Below are positions 24,101 to 32,250 of a DNA stretch of 41,824 bases, piece after piece. The stretch is from JABSOG01 sp041583135 (GTDB lineage Bacteria > Pseudomonadota > Gammaproteobacteria > Enterobacterales > Alteromonadaceae), in NCBI GenBank assembly GCA_041583135.1, contig JBFHGJ010000046.1, positions 1 to 41,824 on the forward strand, written 5' to 3'. A program made the translations under genes and the position numbers. The notes below the pieces were generated by a model. The model was not told where the DNA came from. It did not search any database and was given only the letters and a program-made list of their open reading frames with translations. Position 1 is the first letter of the stretch. Every line of letters begins with the position of its first letter.

Positions 24101-24661
24101 CAAAGTGGTCAGATACATTCTATTGGTTTTAGTTTGTATATGGAGATGCTCGAAGAAGCGGTAGAAGCGCTTAAGCAAGGTAAAGAGCCGTCACTTGACA
24201 AAATGCTCGCCAATCAAACCAGTATTGAGTTGAAGCTTTCGGCATTATTGCCTGAGGACTACATTGCCGACGTCAATACCCGCCTGTCGATGTACAAGCG
24301 TATTGCCAGTTGTAAAGACGAAGAATCTCTTGATGATGTTCAAATCGAGTTGATTGACCGTTTTGGGCTTTTGCCTGAGGCGGCAAAAAACCTGTTCAAA
24401 GTCAGTTTATTTAAGCTCCAAGCGGCCACTTTGGGCATACAAAAAATTGATGCGGGACCAAAAGGCGGGTATATTGAGTTTGCAGATAAAACCTGTGTCG
24501 ATCCACGCTTTATCATTGCCTTGATCCAAAGCCAATCGCACAGTTACAAACTTGAGGGTGCCAACCGGTTGCGCTTTAACATCGAAACGAAAGATGCGGC
24601 TGCGCGGATACAACTCATTACAGGCATGTTAAACGATTTTAAAACAAAAGCGGTTGCTTAA
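21182..24661 (+). CDS. mfd: Transcription-repair coupling factor Mfd
   Basis: At 1159 residues it is full length. An N-terminal UvrB-like damage-recognition region (FPDWETLPYDTFSPHQDIISQRL) is followed by the RNA-polymerase-binding CarD-like domain (about residues 488-560, VVHIEHGVGRYQGLQ) and the RecG-like motor with Walker A GFGKTE (in GDVGFGKT, residues 639-646), DEEH box (740-743) and ATPIPRTL. The C-terminal TRCF domain closes it. It displaces RNA polymerase stalled at lesions and recruits UvrA. Its stop shares a base with the csiV start. Confidence 0.98.
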   Translation: MTISLDLPLTKSPSDKIHWGNLIGASMALSICHAAIEHDGAVMLIVADTPSALKLEAELDFFKRPHQMDVLVFPDWETLPYDTFSPHQDIISQRLLTLHQLLSMKRGIVIVPINTLMLRLAPKSFLGMNTLIIDKAQTINLSDLRRQLDETGYRLVDQVMEHGEFSIRGSIVDLYPMGSKHPYRLDFFDDEVETIRLFDPESQRSGDHINKIRLLPAHEFPTDKAAIERFRSAYREKFNVRNEKESVYQQVSKNILPSGIEYYLPLFFEQTATLFEFLPKNTLLLTSGEIEDSAKRYWQDIERRYEDRRYDPMRPLLEPRDLFMPVDELFGGIKQFAQVKMHIAKVRAKAGYTNLKVAPLPEVAVDHKHKQPLHQLQGLVLKHKKNGGKIIFSVESQGRRETLLELLAKASLAPKMFADLPSFLAASDDIGILIGSAETGFIAKLESLQFAFITENELLGARVTQRRRRKHEVQTSQEAVFRNLAELSIGQPVVHIEHGVGRYQGLQTLEAGGMTSEFLTLLYANDAKLYVPVSSLHLISRYSGGGDPEKAPLHKLGSDTWEKAKRKASEKVRDVAAELLDIYAQRAAKPGFGYRYDRNDYDAFAAGFSFEETIDQQQAISAVIDDMRSDKAMDRLVCGDVGFGKTEVAMRAAFIAIEGGKQVTVLVPTTLLAQQHFENFKDRFANWPVKVELLSRFRSAKEQKQVIEQLENGQVDLVIGTHRLLNQDIRYKDLGLLIIDEEHRFGVRQKEKLKAIRANVDILTLTATPIPRTLNMAMSGMRDLSIIATPPAKRLAIKTFVHQRDEKLIKEAINREILRGGQVYFLHNEVATIEKTAQEIMDLVPEARVVVAHGQMPERQLENIMRDFYHQRFNVIVCTTIIETGIDVPSANTIIMDRADHLGLAQMHQLRGRVGRSHHQAYAYLLTPHPKRMTKDAIKRLDAISSLEALGAGFALATQDLEIRGAGELLGDEQSGQIHSIGFSLYMEMLEEAVEALKQGKEPSLDKMLANQTSIELKLSALLPEDYIADVNTRLSMYKRIASCKDEESLDDVQIELIDRFGLLPEAAKNLFKVSLFKLQAATLGIQKIDAGPKGGYIEFADKTCVDPRFIIALIQSQSHSYKLEGANRLRFNIETKDAAARIQLITGMLNDFKTKAVA

Positions 24662-26055
24662 TGAAAAAATGCTCAAGCGTTCTGGCACTGGCCCTATTGT
24701 CGGCCTTCACCGCAAACACTGCGGTGGCACAGGAGCGGACACCAAGGTGGTTTGAAGTTGAGGTGATTCTTTTTACTCATAAAACCGAAGAATCTCAGCT
24801 AAAAGAAGAATTTTCAAAACAGGTCAAACCCATCACCTATCGCCGCACCCGGGATCTGCTGACGCCGTTTCATTTTCCCGATTTAACCTATATTAAATAT
24901 CCCAGCGATATTTGCCCTGCCGACAAACTATTGCCGCAGCCTCAGTTTGACTTGGCTTTGCACGATGACACGGCAAACCCAGATGAGCATCAAGCGCCAC
25001 AGTCACAACCCTCAGCAAGGGATGGCGACTTCGACTATCAAGTGATTGAACAAGACGCAGTGGCAGAAAATGAAAGCGTGCAGTACGATATTGCCGTTAC
25101 CGAGCAAGCGCCTGTATTGCCGTCAGAGCCATTGCCGAGTATCGAAGAACTGACCGCGCCGATTGACACTTCGTTGTTGAATTTTATGCCTGCTGGCAAT
25201 ACACGCTGGCCGAATTACATCACCGGCCGACCTGACTGTCTGCAATCGCCTTGGTTACAGGTGCCTTTGGTCGAAGACAACTATAATGAGTTCCACTACG
25301 AGATGTTCCCGCGAGTGATTGTTGCCGGTGAAATGGAGCATAACCCATATGTGCACTTAATCTCTCCTGCCAATTTTCAGCTCAGAGACATCTATCGCTC
25401 ACTGCGCCGAACGGCCGACATCAGGCCAATCTTACATACGGCCTGGCGGCAGCCCGCTGGCGCGGAAAAATATTCAAGAGCAACAAGACTTTATGCCGGT
25501 ATCGACTTTTCTAGACGGTTTGATTTTCAAGGTAACCCGTTACCGGATGAACTGCTGGGCGCCGCCACCGTTGCCAAGCAAGACGACATGGATGTGCCAT
25601 TGGCGCCACAGCCTGACACCAGTGTTGTCGATAACATCGAAAGGTTGTTGGCGCTGGTCGATAACGGCGCTAAAGTAGACTATCGCAGCGCCACCATCGA
25701 CCAAAGTGACGACGAACAGATGGCCTTCAATATCAAAGAAGTCCGAGAGATTGACGGACTCTTTAGAATTTATATCGACCCATTTAACTACTTGCATATT
25801 GACGCTGAGTTCAATGTGCGTAAAGAAGTCCCGGCACCTCAGGCCATCAGCGACAATAGCGTGAGTGCGCTGCTAGAGAAAGTTAGTGACCGAGGCGCCT
25901 CTGGTATTGGCCTCAACTTCGAAGAAGATGGGCAAAATACCCTACTGAAAAACTATCACTTTAAACAAACCCGCCGAGTGATCTCGACACAAGTGCATTA
26001 TTTCGACCATCCCTTTATGGGCATGATCGTTCAAATACGTCGCTATGGCTGGTGA
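24661..26055 (+). CDS. csiV: CsiV-family peptidoglycan-binding protein
   Basis: A 464-residue exported protein with a signal peptide (MKKCSSVLALALLSAF, cleavage near AVAQ-E). The opening RTPRWFEVEVILFTHKT and the C-terminal VHYFDHPFMGMIVQIRRYGW are characteristic of CsiV, which in Vibrio cholerae supports PBP1A-mediated peptidoglycan synthesis through LpoA. The central region (about 110-180) is acidic and glutamine/proline-rich, likely disordered. The start overlaps the mfd stop by one base (TAATG), so expression is probably coupled to mfd. Confidence 0.9.
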   Translation: MKKCSSVLALALLSAFTANTAVAQERTPRWFEVEVILFTHKTEESQLKEEFSKQVKPITYRRTRDLLTPFHFPDLTYIKYPSDICPADKLLPQPQFDLALHDDTANPDEHQAPQSQPSARDGDFDYQVIEQDAVAENESVQYDIAVTEQAPVLPSEPLPSIEELTAPIDTSLLNFMPAGNTRWPNYITGRPDCLQSPWLQVPLVEDNYNEFHYEMFPRVIVAGEMEHNPYVHLISPANFQLRDIYRSLRRTADIRPILHTAWRQPAGAEKYSRATRLYAGIDFSRRFDFQGNPLPDELLGAATVAKQDDMDVPLAPQPDTSVVDNIERLLALVDNGAKVDYRSATIDQSDDEQMAFNIKEVREIDGLFRIYIDPFNYLHIDAEFNVRKEVPAPQAISDNSVSALLEKVSDRGASGIGLNFEEDGQNTLLKNYHFKQTRRVISTQVHYFDHPFMGMIVQIRRYGW

Positions 26056-26080
26056 TTAACTGAGAAAAAAGGTAATGATG

Positions 26081-26335
26081 ATGAAAATTAAATCAATTGT
26101 ACTCGCTTGTGTTGCAGCTGCGGCCTTAGTTGGCTGTGGCAGCGTCAACAAAGAAAACTACGAGAAACTGTCTGTCGGTATGGACTATAGCGAAGTGACC
26201 GGCGTGATAGGCAACCCTGACAGCTGTAGTGAAACCCTCGGTACCAAGCGTTGTACTTGGGGTGATGATACAAAGCACATCAAAGTTTCTTTTATTGCCG
26301 ATAAGGCGACCATTTTCTCGAATAAGGGCCTGTAA
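26081..26335 (+). CDS. DUF3862 (SmpA/OmlA-like) lipoprotein
   Basis: A small lipoprotein: hydrophobic signal and lipobox LVGC within about 20 residues, then a BamE/SmpA-like fold pattern (NYEKLSVGMDYSEVTGVIGNP), with an SCSETLGTKRCTWGD turn typical of DUF3862. Three ATGs occur in a row (26075, 26078, 26081); AAGG at 26069-26072 best suits the last. It lies 25 nt after csiV. The family function is unknown; envelope location is supported by the lipobox. Confidence 0.9.
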   Translation: MKIKSIVLACVAAAALVGCGSVNKENYEKLSVGMDYSEVTGVIGNPDSCSETLGTKRCTWGDDTKHIKVSFIADKATIFSNKGL

Positions 26336-26383
26336 CCAACCCAAGCCCGAGCAACACAGTTAAATTACAGGAGAATAACAATA

Positions 26384-27949
26384 ATGAGTCAGTATTTAAT
26401 GACGGTTGATGCCGGCACAGGTAGTGGTCGTGCGGTCATTTTCGACCTCAACGGCAAGCAGGTTGCCATTGCACAAGAAGAATGGACACATCATAGCGAA
26501 GCGGGCGTCCCCAACTCAATGAACTTTGATTGGGAAGCCAACTGGGCATTGGTGTGTCGCTGTATCAAAAATGCCCTTGCCGATGCGGGTATTCAAGGCA
26601 ATGATATCCTAACGGTTACCGCCAGCAGTATGCGCGAAGGCATTGTTTTGTACGACCAACACGGCAAGGAACTCTGGGCGGTAGCCAACGTTGACGCCCG
26701 CGCCGACAAAGAAGTAAAAGCCCTGAAGCAAAACTTTGAAGGTATTGAAAACGCCTTTTATCGTCAATCAGGCCAAACCTTTGCACTCGGCGCCCTGCCC
26801 CGTGTGATGTGGCTGAAGAACAATCATCCTGAGTTGTATGACAAAACCGCCAAGATCTCGATGATCAGCGACTGGGTATTGGCGCGTCTATCGGGCGAAA
26901 TCGCTACCGATCCATCCAATGGCGGCACCACTGGGATCTTTGACCTTGAAAAGCGTGACTGGGCTTGTGAAATGGCGACCCAGGTCGGCATTAAAGACGA
27001 TATTTTTCCGCCGGTGCTAGAGCCGGGTTCGGTTATGGGCCATGTGAGCACTGCTGCCAGCGAACAGTGCGGTTTATCCAGCCAAACCAAAGTGGTGATG
27101 GGCGGCGGCGATGTTCAACTTGGCGCAGCCGGTTTGGGCTTGGTTAATCCGGGGGATGTGGCCATTTTGGGCGGCTCGTTTTGGCAGCAGGTAGTGAACA
27201 TCGATTGTTCTGTGGTACCACCACAAAACATGGAGATCAGAGTCAATCCTCATGTGGTGCCGGGACAGTCACAAGCCGAAGGGATCACCTTCTTCTCTGG
27301 ATTGGTCATGCGCTGGTTTCGCGATGCCTTTTGCGATTTGGAAAAACATCAAGCCAAAGAGCAAGGTATCGATACCTACACGTTGCTCGAACGCAAGGCG
27401 CAAGATGTGCCGGTTGGTGCCCATGGCATTATGCCGATCTTTTCTGATGATATGAAATACGGCAAGTGGTATCACGCAGCGCCATCGTTTGTGAACCTGT
27501 CGATTGACCCGGCAGTATGCAACAAAGCCAGCATGTTCCGTGCGCTACAAGAAAATGCCTGTATTGTCTCTGCAATCAACCTTGATAAAATCGCAGCGTT
27601 TAGCGGTGTTGAGTTTGACAGCATCATCTTCGCGGCGGGCGCTGCCAAAGGTATTTTATGGCCACAGATACTGGCCGATGTTACCGGTAAGACGGTAAAA
27701 ATACCTAAGGTTATCGAGGCTACAGCCCTTGGTGGCGCGATGGCCGCCGGGGTTGGTGCCGGGGTATATACCTCGCTGGCCGATGCCGCGCAAAAACTGG
27801 TAGAATGGGACAGAACCATTGAGCCAAACATGGAAAACCATGCCAAATACCAGCAAATGAAGCAGCAATGGCAGGCGGTTTATGCCAAGCAATTGGAGCT
27901 GGTTGATTCGGGCCTGACCACCTCAATGTGGTCGGCGCCGGGCTTATAA
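26384..27949 (+). CDS. lsrK: Autoinducer-2 kinase LsrK
   Basis: The 521-residue FGGY-family kinase matches LsrK closely along its whole length, as judged against the E. coli sequence I remember: DAGTGSGRAVIFDLNGKQVA at the N-terminus, SMREGIVLYD, VDARADKEV, SDWVLARLSGEIATDPSN, VVMGGGDVQLGAAGLG, IRVNPHVVPG, TYTLLERKAQ, YHAAPSFVNLSIDP, and the ending DSGLTTSMWSAPGL. LsrK phosphorylates internalised autoinducer-2 in the cytoplasm. A good ribosome-binding site (AGGAG) precedes the ATG. None of lsrA-D, lsrB, lsrF, lsrG, lsrR or luxS is in the window; a cupin follows instead. Xylulokinase or glycerol kinase is excluded by these motifs. Confidence 0.92.
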   Translation: MSQYLMTVDAGTGSGRAVIFDLNGKQVAIAQEEWTHHSEAGVPNSMNFDWEANWALVCRCIKNALADAGIQGNDILTVTASSMREGIVLYDQHGKELWAVANVDARADKEVKALKQNFEGIENAFYRQSGQTFALGALPRVMWLKNNHPELYDKTAKISMISDWVLARLSGEIATDPSNGGTTGIFDLEKRDWACEMATQVGIKDDIFPPVLEPGSVMGHVSTAASEQCGLSSQTKVVMGGGDVQLGAAGLGLVNPGDVAILGGSFWQQVVNIDCSVVPPQNMEIRVNPHVVPGQSQAEGITFFSGLVMRWFRDAFCDLEKHQAKEQGIDTYTLLERKAQDVPVGAHGIMPIFSDDMKYGKWYHAAPSFVNLSIDPAVCNKASMFRALQENACIVSAINLDKIAAFSGVEFDSIIFAAGAAKGILWPQILADVTGKTVKIPKVIEATALGGAMAAGVGAGVYTSLADAAQKLVEWDRTIEPNMENHAKYQQMKQQWQAVYAKQLELVDSGLTTSMWSAPGL

Positions 27950-27958
27950 CTATCAAGC

Positions 27959-27987
27959 AACCCAAGCCGTTGGTGCTTGGGTTATTT
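27959..27987 (+). terminator. Stem-loop between lsrK and the cupin gene
   Basis: A perfect 9-bp stem (AACCCAAGC at 27959-27967, GCTTGGGTT at 27974-27982) with a 6-nt loop follows the lsrK stop. Only a short T-rich run comes after, so it may attenuate rather than end transcription before the cupin start at 28012. Confidence 0.55.
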
Positions 27988-28011
27988 AACTGTGATTTAT
28001 GGGATAGATAA

Positions 28012-28389
28012 ATGTATTTAACCAATGAAAATGAACATGAATATCGCTTTGGCGATTATGGTCCTAAGTATTTGACCAATGGTCCGCGCGTCGATTTGGG
28101 CGTTGTGGTGATCACGCCAGGTGAAGTCCATCCTTGTCATAAGCACAAAACTCAAGAAGAGTCGTTTTTGGTGCTTGAGGGTGAATGTGCTGTATATATC
28201 GATGGCGAGCGTGTGGTGATCAAAAAAGGGGATTACCTGCGTTGCGATCCGGGAGAAGCGCACTTATTTGCTAATGAGAGCGATGAAAGCTTCAAAGCGG
28301 TTTTTATCAAAGCGGCCCACACTGAGACCAAAGACAGTGTATATATCGACTGGAAACCCGGTCAGCCGTTTGTCAAAACCGACGATTGA
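28012..28389 (+). CDS. Cupin-2 domain protein next to lsrK
   Basis: A 125-residue single-domain cupin. The first metal motif is intact (HPCHKHKTQEESFLVLEGE, with two histidines and a glutamate) and the second (GDYLRCDPGEAHLFANES) holds its histidine, so metal binding is likely. No signal peptide, so cytoplasmic. It lies 62 nt after lsrK on the same strand with a GGGATAG ribosome-binding site. Its substrate is unknown. A role in handling phospho-AI-2, which LsrG and LsrF do elsewhere, is conceivable but only from position. Confidence 0.88.
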   Translation: MYLTNENEHEYRFGDYGPKYLTNGPRVDLGVVVITPGEVHPCHKHKTQEESFLVLEGECAVYIDGERVVIKKGDYLRCDPGEAHLFANESDESFKAVFIKAAHTETKDSVYIDWKPGQPFVKTDD

Positions 28390-28431
28390 TATTCTGAGTG
28401 TCCACGGATGGACGCTCTATCTTGTCACCTG

Positions 28432-31400
28432 TTAAACCGCCTCTAAATCTGCTGCCGGTTCTCGCACCCTCAGATCGCGAGGAAAACGGATACTCACAAC
28501 AACGCCCTTACCCAACTCACTTTGTAATTGTATCGAGCCTTGCAGCGCTTGAGTGACCATGTTATAGACCAAATGCATCCCTAAGCCGGTGGACCCCTTA
28601 CCACGATTGGTGGTGACAAATGGGTCGAAGATGGCTTTTTTAATTTTTTCGGCAACCCCACTACCATTGTCGCGATAGATCAGTAGGCAATTGTCGCCAT
28701 CGACACTGACATCGATGACCATCTCACCTTTGCTTTGGCCATTGAAACCATGGGTTAGTGAATTCATCACCAAATTAATCACTACCTGAGAGATGGCACC
28801 CGGCTTAGAATAAAGCTCAAGATCAGGATCGCAGTTGATACGCAATTGATGAGGCACGCCTTGCAGCTTCGGTGACAGTGTTAAAGCGGTCTGTTCCAGC
28901 ACTTTAGCAACATTGAAATAGCGCGCATTTTCGCTCGATTGATCGACAGCGACCTGTTTAAAACCGTTAATCAAGGTTGCGGCTCTTTCGAGGTTTCGGT
29001 AGATGATCCCAGCATTTTGCAAACTTTCGTTTAAAAACTTATCAAAATGACTGGCATTGAGTTTCTTCTCATCAAACAGCTTGCGGATCTCTTCGATTCT
29101 TTGACGCAGTAAGGTCGAGGCGGTGATCCCAAGACCGATCGGGGTGTTGACCTCATGGGCTATCCCGGCAACGACCTGTCCTAGAGAAGCCATTTTTTCT
29201 TTTTCTACTAGGTCTTTTTGCGACTGGTTGAGTCTGGCTATAGCGCCGGCAAGCTGTTCGTTTTTTTCATCGAGTTCTTTGGTTCTGGCGGTGACTTCGG
29301 CATCTAAGAGCGCTCTTTTACGCTCGACCCGCTTTACCCGGTAAACCAACAAAAAATACAAACTCAGCAGTATCGACAGCACCAGTGCTATCCTTATCCA
29401 CCATATTTGATACCAAGCCGAACGGATCTCTATATTCAGTTGCGTTGGCGTTTCTCGCCACTGGTTGGCACTGTTGCTGCCCAGCACCTTAAACAGATAG
29501 TTACCGGGAGCCAAAGCGTTAAAGGTAGCCACCCGATTACTGTCCGGTCCGTGCCAGTTGTCCATTACACCTTTGAGGGTATATTGATATTTGTTTTCAT
29601 AGGGCTTGTGAAAATCCAACGCGGCAAATTCGATTTGAATATTCTTAGCAGAATGAGGTAGTGAAAGTGTACCTTGGCTAAAACGGCTTTCAGGCAAACG
29701 CTGATTGTCTACTATCACTTTTGTAATGGCGGTATAAGGCGCTTGTGTATCCTTCATACCGTGATCGGGATTGACTTCTGTCAGGCCGCCGACCCCGCCG
29801 AACAGCAAACTGCCCGACGGTGTTTTAATACCGACATGCGGCAAAAAGTTGGTGTTACCTGCCTCGTCGTCGCCATAATAATTTAAAAAGGCGCCCGTCT
29901 CACTATCGAGCATCGATACTCCACGTATTGAGCTGATCCAAATATTGCCGCGATTATCTTCGACGACCGCCTTGATGTTGCTGTTGACCAGCCCTTGTTG
30001 CTGACGATAATGGTAAAAGGTTTGTTTTTCGCGGTCAAAACTCGACAGCGTTTTAGGGGTTGCAAACCACATCTTGCCATCTCGGCCTTCAATCATGTGG
30101 TTGATGGTATCATCTGCAAGGCTTGTGTTGTCATCGCTGTGATGGCGATAATGGTAAAACTTGCCTGAGCCCATGTTATAGCGACTTAATCCACTGCTGG
30201 AGGTGCCTATCCAAATATTTTGGCGACTGTCTTCAAACAGTGAGCGAATCGAGTTGCCTGCCACCGTATTGTGGCCACCGTCGCCGTGATAGACATTGAG
30301 TTGTCCGTCGCTTTGCAGATGCAGTAGACCATCATGGGCTGTGCCTATCCATATGCCCTCTGCGGTATCAAACCACAGCGCGGTTACGTTCTTGGTGCTG
30401 ATCCCTGCGAGCAGGTCGTTGCGCTCGAGCACTTCTGCGGTAACGGTATTGATGGTATAAAGCCCACTGCGCGTTCCCACCCAAAGTTGTTTCTGACTGT
30501 CTTGAGTCAACGCCGTGACGCTGTCTTTTATCTGCCATTGTGGCGAGAGGTAGCGCCTAAATTGGCGCTGTCCGTATGGTCGAAATAGTAAGCCGCTGCT
30601 TTCGCCAAGCCATACCGTGTTATCGTTATCGACAAAGGCATGAAAGATGCGGTTGAAATGGGCTTGTTGCCCGTCAGTTTTGTAGCTGGCTTGAGGATGG
30701 AACGCATTAGGGGCAAGGTCGATTTTAATGATCCCGGCATAGCGGGTGCTCAGCCATAAAATACCGCTACTATCGACCAATATATCGCGAATATCGTTTT
30801 GCGGAAATAACTGAAACGCCTCACTATTGCCCCACACTTGGAGCTGTTCGCTATTGGGGTCTAACTGGTAAAGCCCTTGCTGGGTGCCGATCAACAGGTT
30901 GCCCTTGCTGTCTTGTTTGATCCGAGTTACCGCACTTAAACCGGAACTATTGGGTAGCTCAATTTTGTTAAACTCACCGCTTTGGGGCTTAAAGCGGCCG
31001 AAATCGATTTGGGTCCCGACCCAAAGCCGTCCCTTATTATCGACAAATACGGCTCGGATCATTAAATGATTAAGGCTGTTGGGTTGTTGTGGACTGGGAT
31101 AAAACCGTTGAAATTGTGCTTGGGCGCGATTGTTTACATTGGTATCTAAGCGGTTGAGTCCTTCGCTGGTGGCTATCCACAGCACACCCGGCGCCGATTC
31201 GGCTATTCCCCAAATTCTATCGTGACTGATACTAGAGGGTTTTCTCTCGTCATGGCGGTAATTGATAAAGCGGTTGTCGATTGGCTGATACAGCGATAGG
31301 CCCGCGCCGTTGGTACCAACCCAGATATCACCACGACTGTCTTCAAATACCACTTGAATTTTATTGCTGCCTAACGTACCTGGGGTATTTTTCTGATGCA

Positions 31401-31770
31401 CAAAGTGGTTTAGCAACTGCATGTGTTCGTCGTAAACCACCAAACCTTCACCCCAAGTGCCAACCCACAGTCGATTCTTGCTGTCGATAAAGATATTACC
31501 GGCACCGGAGGTCTTTAACTGTCTGTCGAGAGACTCTCTGTCTGAGTAGCTTTGATATTCATAGCCGTCAAAGCGGATCAGCGAGGTTGGCGTACCAAAC
31601 CACAAAAAGCCACGTTGGTCTTTGGCCATCGAGAAGATGGTGGTTTCAGGCAAGCCGTCTTTGGCGGTAATGCGCTCGGCTGCGCTGTAATAATCAACTG
31701 CGGCGGCATTTCTTGTCATGGCGAGCCACAGCAGCAAAACGTAACCGAATAGTCTAATCGGCGGTATCAA
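28432..31770 (-). CDS. Large sensor histidine kinase with propeller sensor domain
   Basis: The 1112-residue protein starts with a signal/anchor (residues 5-24), then about 13 Reg_prop blades repeating the IWVGT...GL motif (LWVGTRSGLYTI, IWIGTSSSGLSRY), which would fold as two seven-bladed propellers in the periplasm. A Y_Y_Y-type beta-sandwich (NIQIEFAALDFHKPYENKY), one transmembrane helix (about 795-815), a coiled coil, and a histidine-kinase core follow: phospho-acceptor His872 in GIAHEVNTP, N box NLVMNSLTHGF, G boxes DNGSGV and GSTGLGMHL. No receiver or DNA-binding domain is present. The architecture is that of hybrid polysaccharide sensors of Bacteroidetes, but without the AraC output. 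Ligand unknown. Confidence 0.92.
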   Translation of the reverse strand: MIPPIRLFGYVLLLWLAMTRNAAAVDYYSAAERITAKDGLPETTIFSMAKDQRGFLWFGTPTSLIRFDGYEYQSYSDRESLDRQLKTSGAGNIFIDSKNRLWVGTWGEGLVVYDEHMQLLNHFVHQKNTPGTLGSNKIQVVFEDSRGDIWVGTNGAGLSLYQPIDNRFINYRHDERKPSSISHDRIWGIAESAPGVLWIATSEGLNRLDTNVNNRAQAQFQRFYPSPQQPNSLNHLMIRAVFVDNKGRLWVGTQIDFGRFKPQSGEFNKIELPNSSGLSAVTRIKQDSKGNLLIGTQQGLYQLDPNSEQLQVWGNSEAFQLFPQNDIRDILVDSSGILWLSTRYAGIIKIDLAPNAFHPQASYKTDGQQAHFNRIFHAFVDNDNTVWLGESSGLLFRPYGQRQFRRYLSPQWQIKDSVTALTQDSQKQLWVGTRSGLYTINTVTAEVLERNDLLAGISTKNVTALWFDTAEGIWIGTAHDGLLHLQSDGQLNVYHGDGGHNTVAGNSIRSLFEDSRQNIWIGTSSSGLSRYNMGSGKFYHYRHHSDDNTSLADDTINHMIEGRDGKMWFATPKTLSSFDREKQTFYHYRQQQGLVNSNIKAVVEDNRGNIWISSIRGVSMLDSETGAFLNYYGDDEAGNTNFLPHVGIKTPSGSLLFGGVGGLTEVNPDHGMKDTQAPYTAITKVIVDNQRLPESRFSQGTLSLPHSAKNIQIEFAALDFHKPYENKYQYTLKGVMDNWHGPDSNRVATFNALAPGNYLFKVLGSNSANQWRETPTQLNIEIRSAWYQIWWIRIALVLSILLSLYFLLVYRVKRVERKRALLDAEVTARTKELDEKNEQLAGAIARLNQSQKDLVEKEKMASLGQVVAGIAHEVNTPIGLGITASTLLRQRIEEIRKLFDEKKLNASHFDKFLNESLQNAGIIYRNLERAATLINGFKQVAVDQSSENARYFNVAKVLEQTALTLSPKLQGVPHQLRINCDPDLELYSKPGAISQVVINLVMNSLTHGFNGQSKGEMVIDVSVDGDNCLLIYRDNGSGVAEKIKKAIFDPFVTTNRGKGSTGLGMHLVYNMVTQALQGSIQLQSELGKGVVVSIRFPRDLRVREPAADLEAV

Positions 31771-32015
31771 GCCAATGGCCTCCTATTTGCTTTGTCATGG
31801 TATTTTTATTATAGCTGGCAGTCACTTAACTCTACCTTTTAGTCAGCATACTCTTTCCAAAGTGTAGACCCTATTTCTTAGGACAAGCGATAAAAATGCA
31901 ATTTTAATCGGCTTTTTGCCGTCTTGACAATGTGCTGTTTCTTGTATTGATAAAAAACTATTGACAAAGTCTCTCAATTGGTGGAAATTTAACCACTCTA
32001 TACTTTGGTTATGAA
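31771..32015. other. Promoter region between the two large sensor kinases
   Basis: About 245 bp of AT-rich DNA. Two TTGACA words (31924-31929 and 31961-31966, plus strand) look like -35 elements, and TATACT (31999-32004) looks like a -10 element, but neither -35 word has a good -10 at 16-18 bp. A diverged GGCAGTCACTTA (31818-31829) is a weak match to the 12-bp repeat and is not counted as a copy. The start of the 28432-31770 kinase must be served from here on the minus strand. Confidence 0.35.
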
Positions 32016-32231
32016 ATGATGACTAAACACCGTGAGATAGTCGATTGTTGGACCCAAAATGAGCTGCGCTCACTGGTTGAGGCAATGACAAAACGCTCGA
32101 TTTTCGACTCCCAAGTCGATTTTATCGACAGTTGCGACGATATCCCTGAGTGTGCCCCTCACGGCGAAAGGGATGTAGATTTTCATCAGCAACATTTTAG
32201 CCAACAGCGCTTTAACGACCGGCAAAAATAA
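32016..32231 (+). CDS. Possible small protein between the kinases
   Basis: A 71-codon frame reading opposite to both flanking kinases. The codon choice (CTG, CGC, GAC, ATC) looks like that of real genes here, and the product is acidic and histidine-rich (FIDSCDDIPECAPHGERDVDFHQQHF). No family is recognised. No clear ribosome-binding site precedes either ATG, and a minus-strand frame overlaps. It would be convergent with the hybrid kinase, whose stop is 19 nt away. I hold this as a candidate only. Confidence 0.35.
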   Translation: MMTKHREIVDCWTQNELRSLVEAMTKRSIFDSQVDFIDSCDDIPECAPHGERDVDFHQQHFSQQRFNDRQK

Positions 32232-32250
32232 GGCCGTGCTTTCACCGAAT

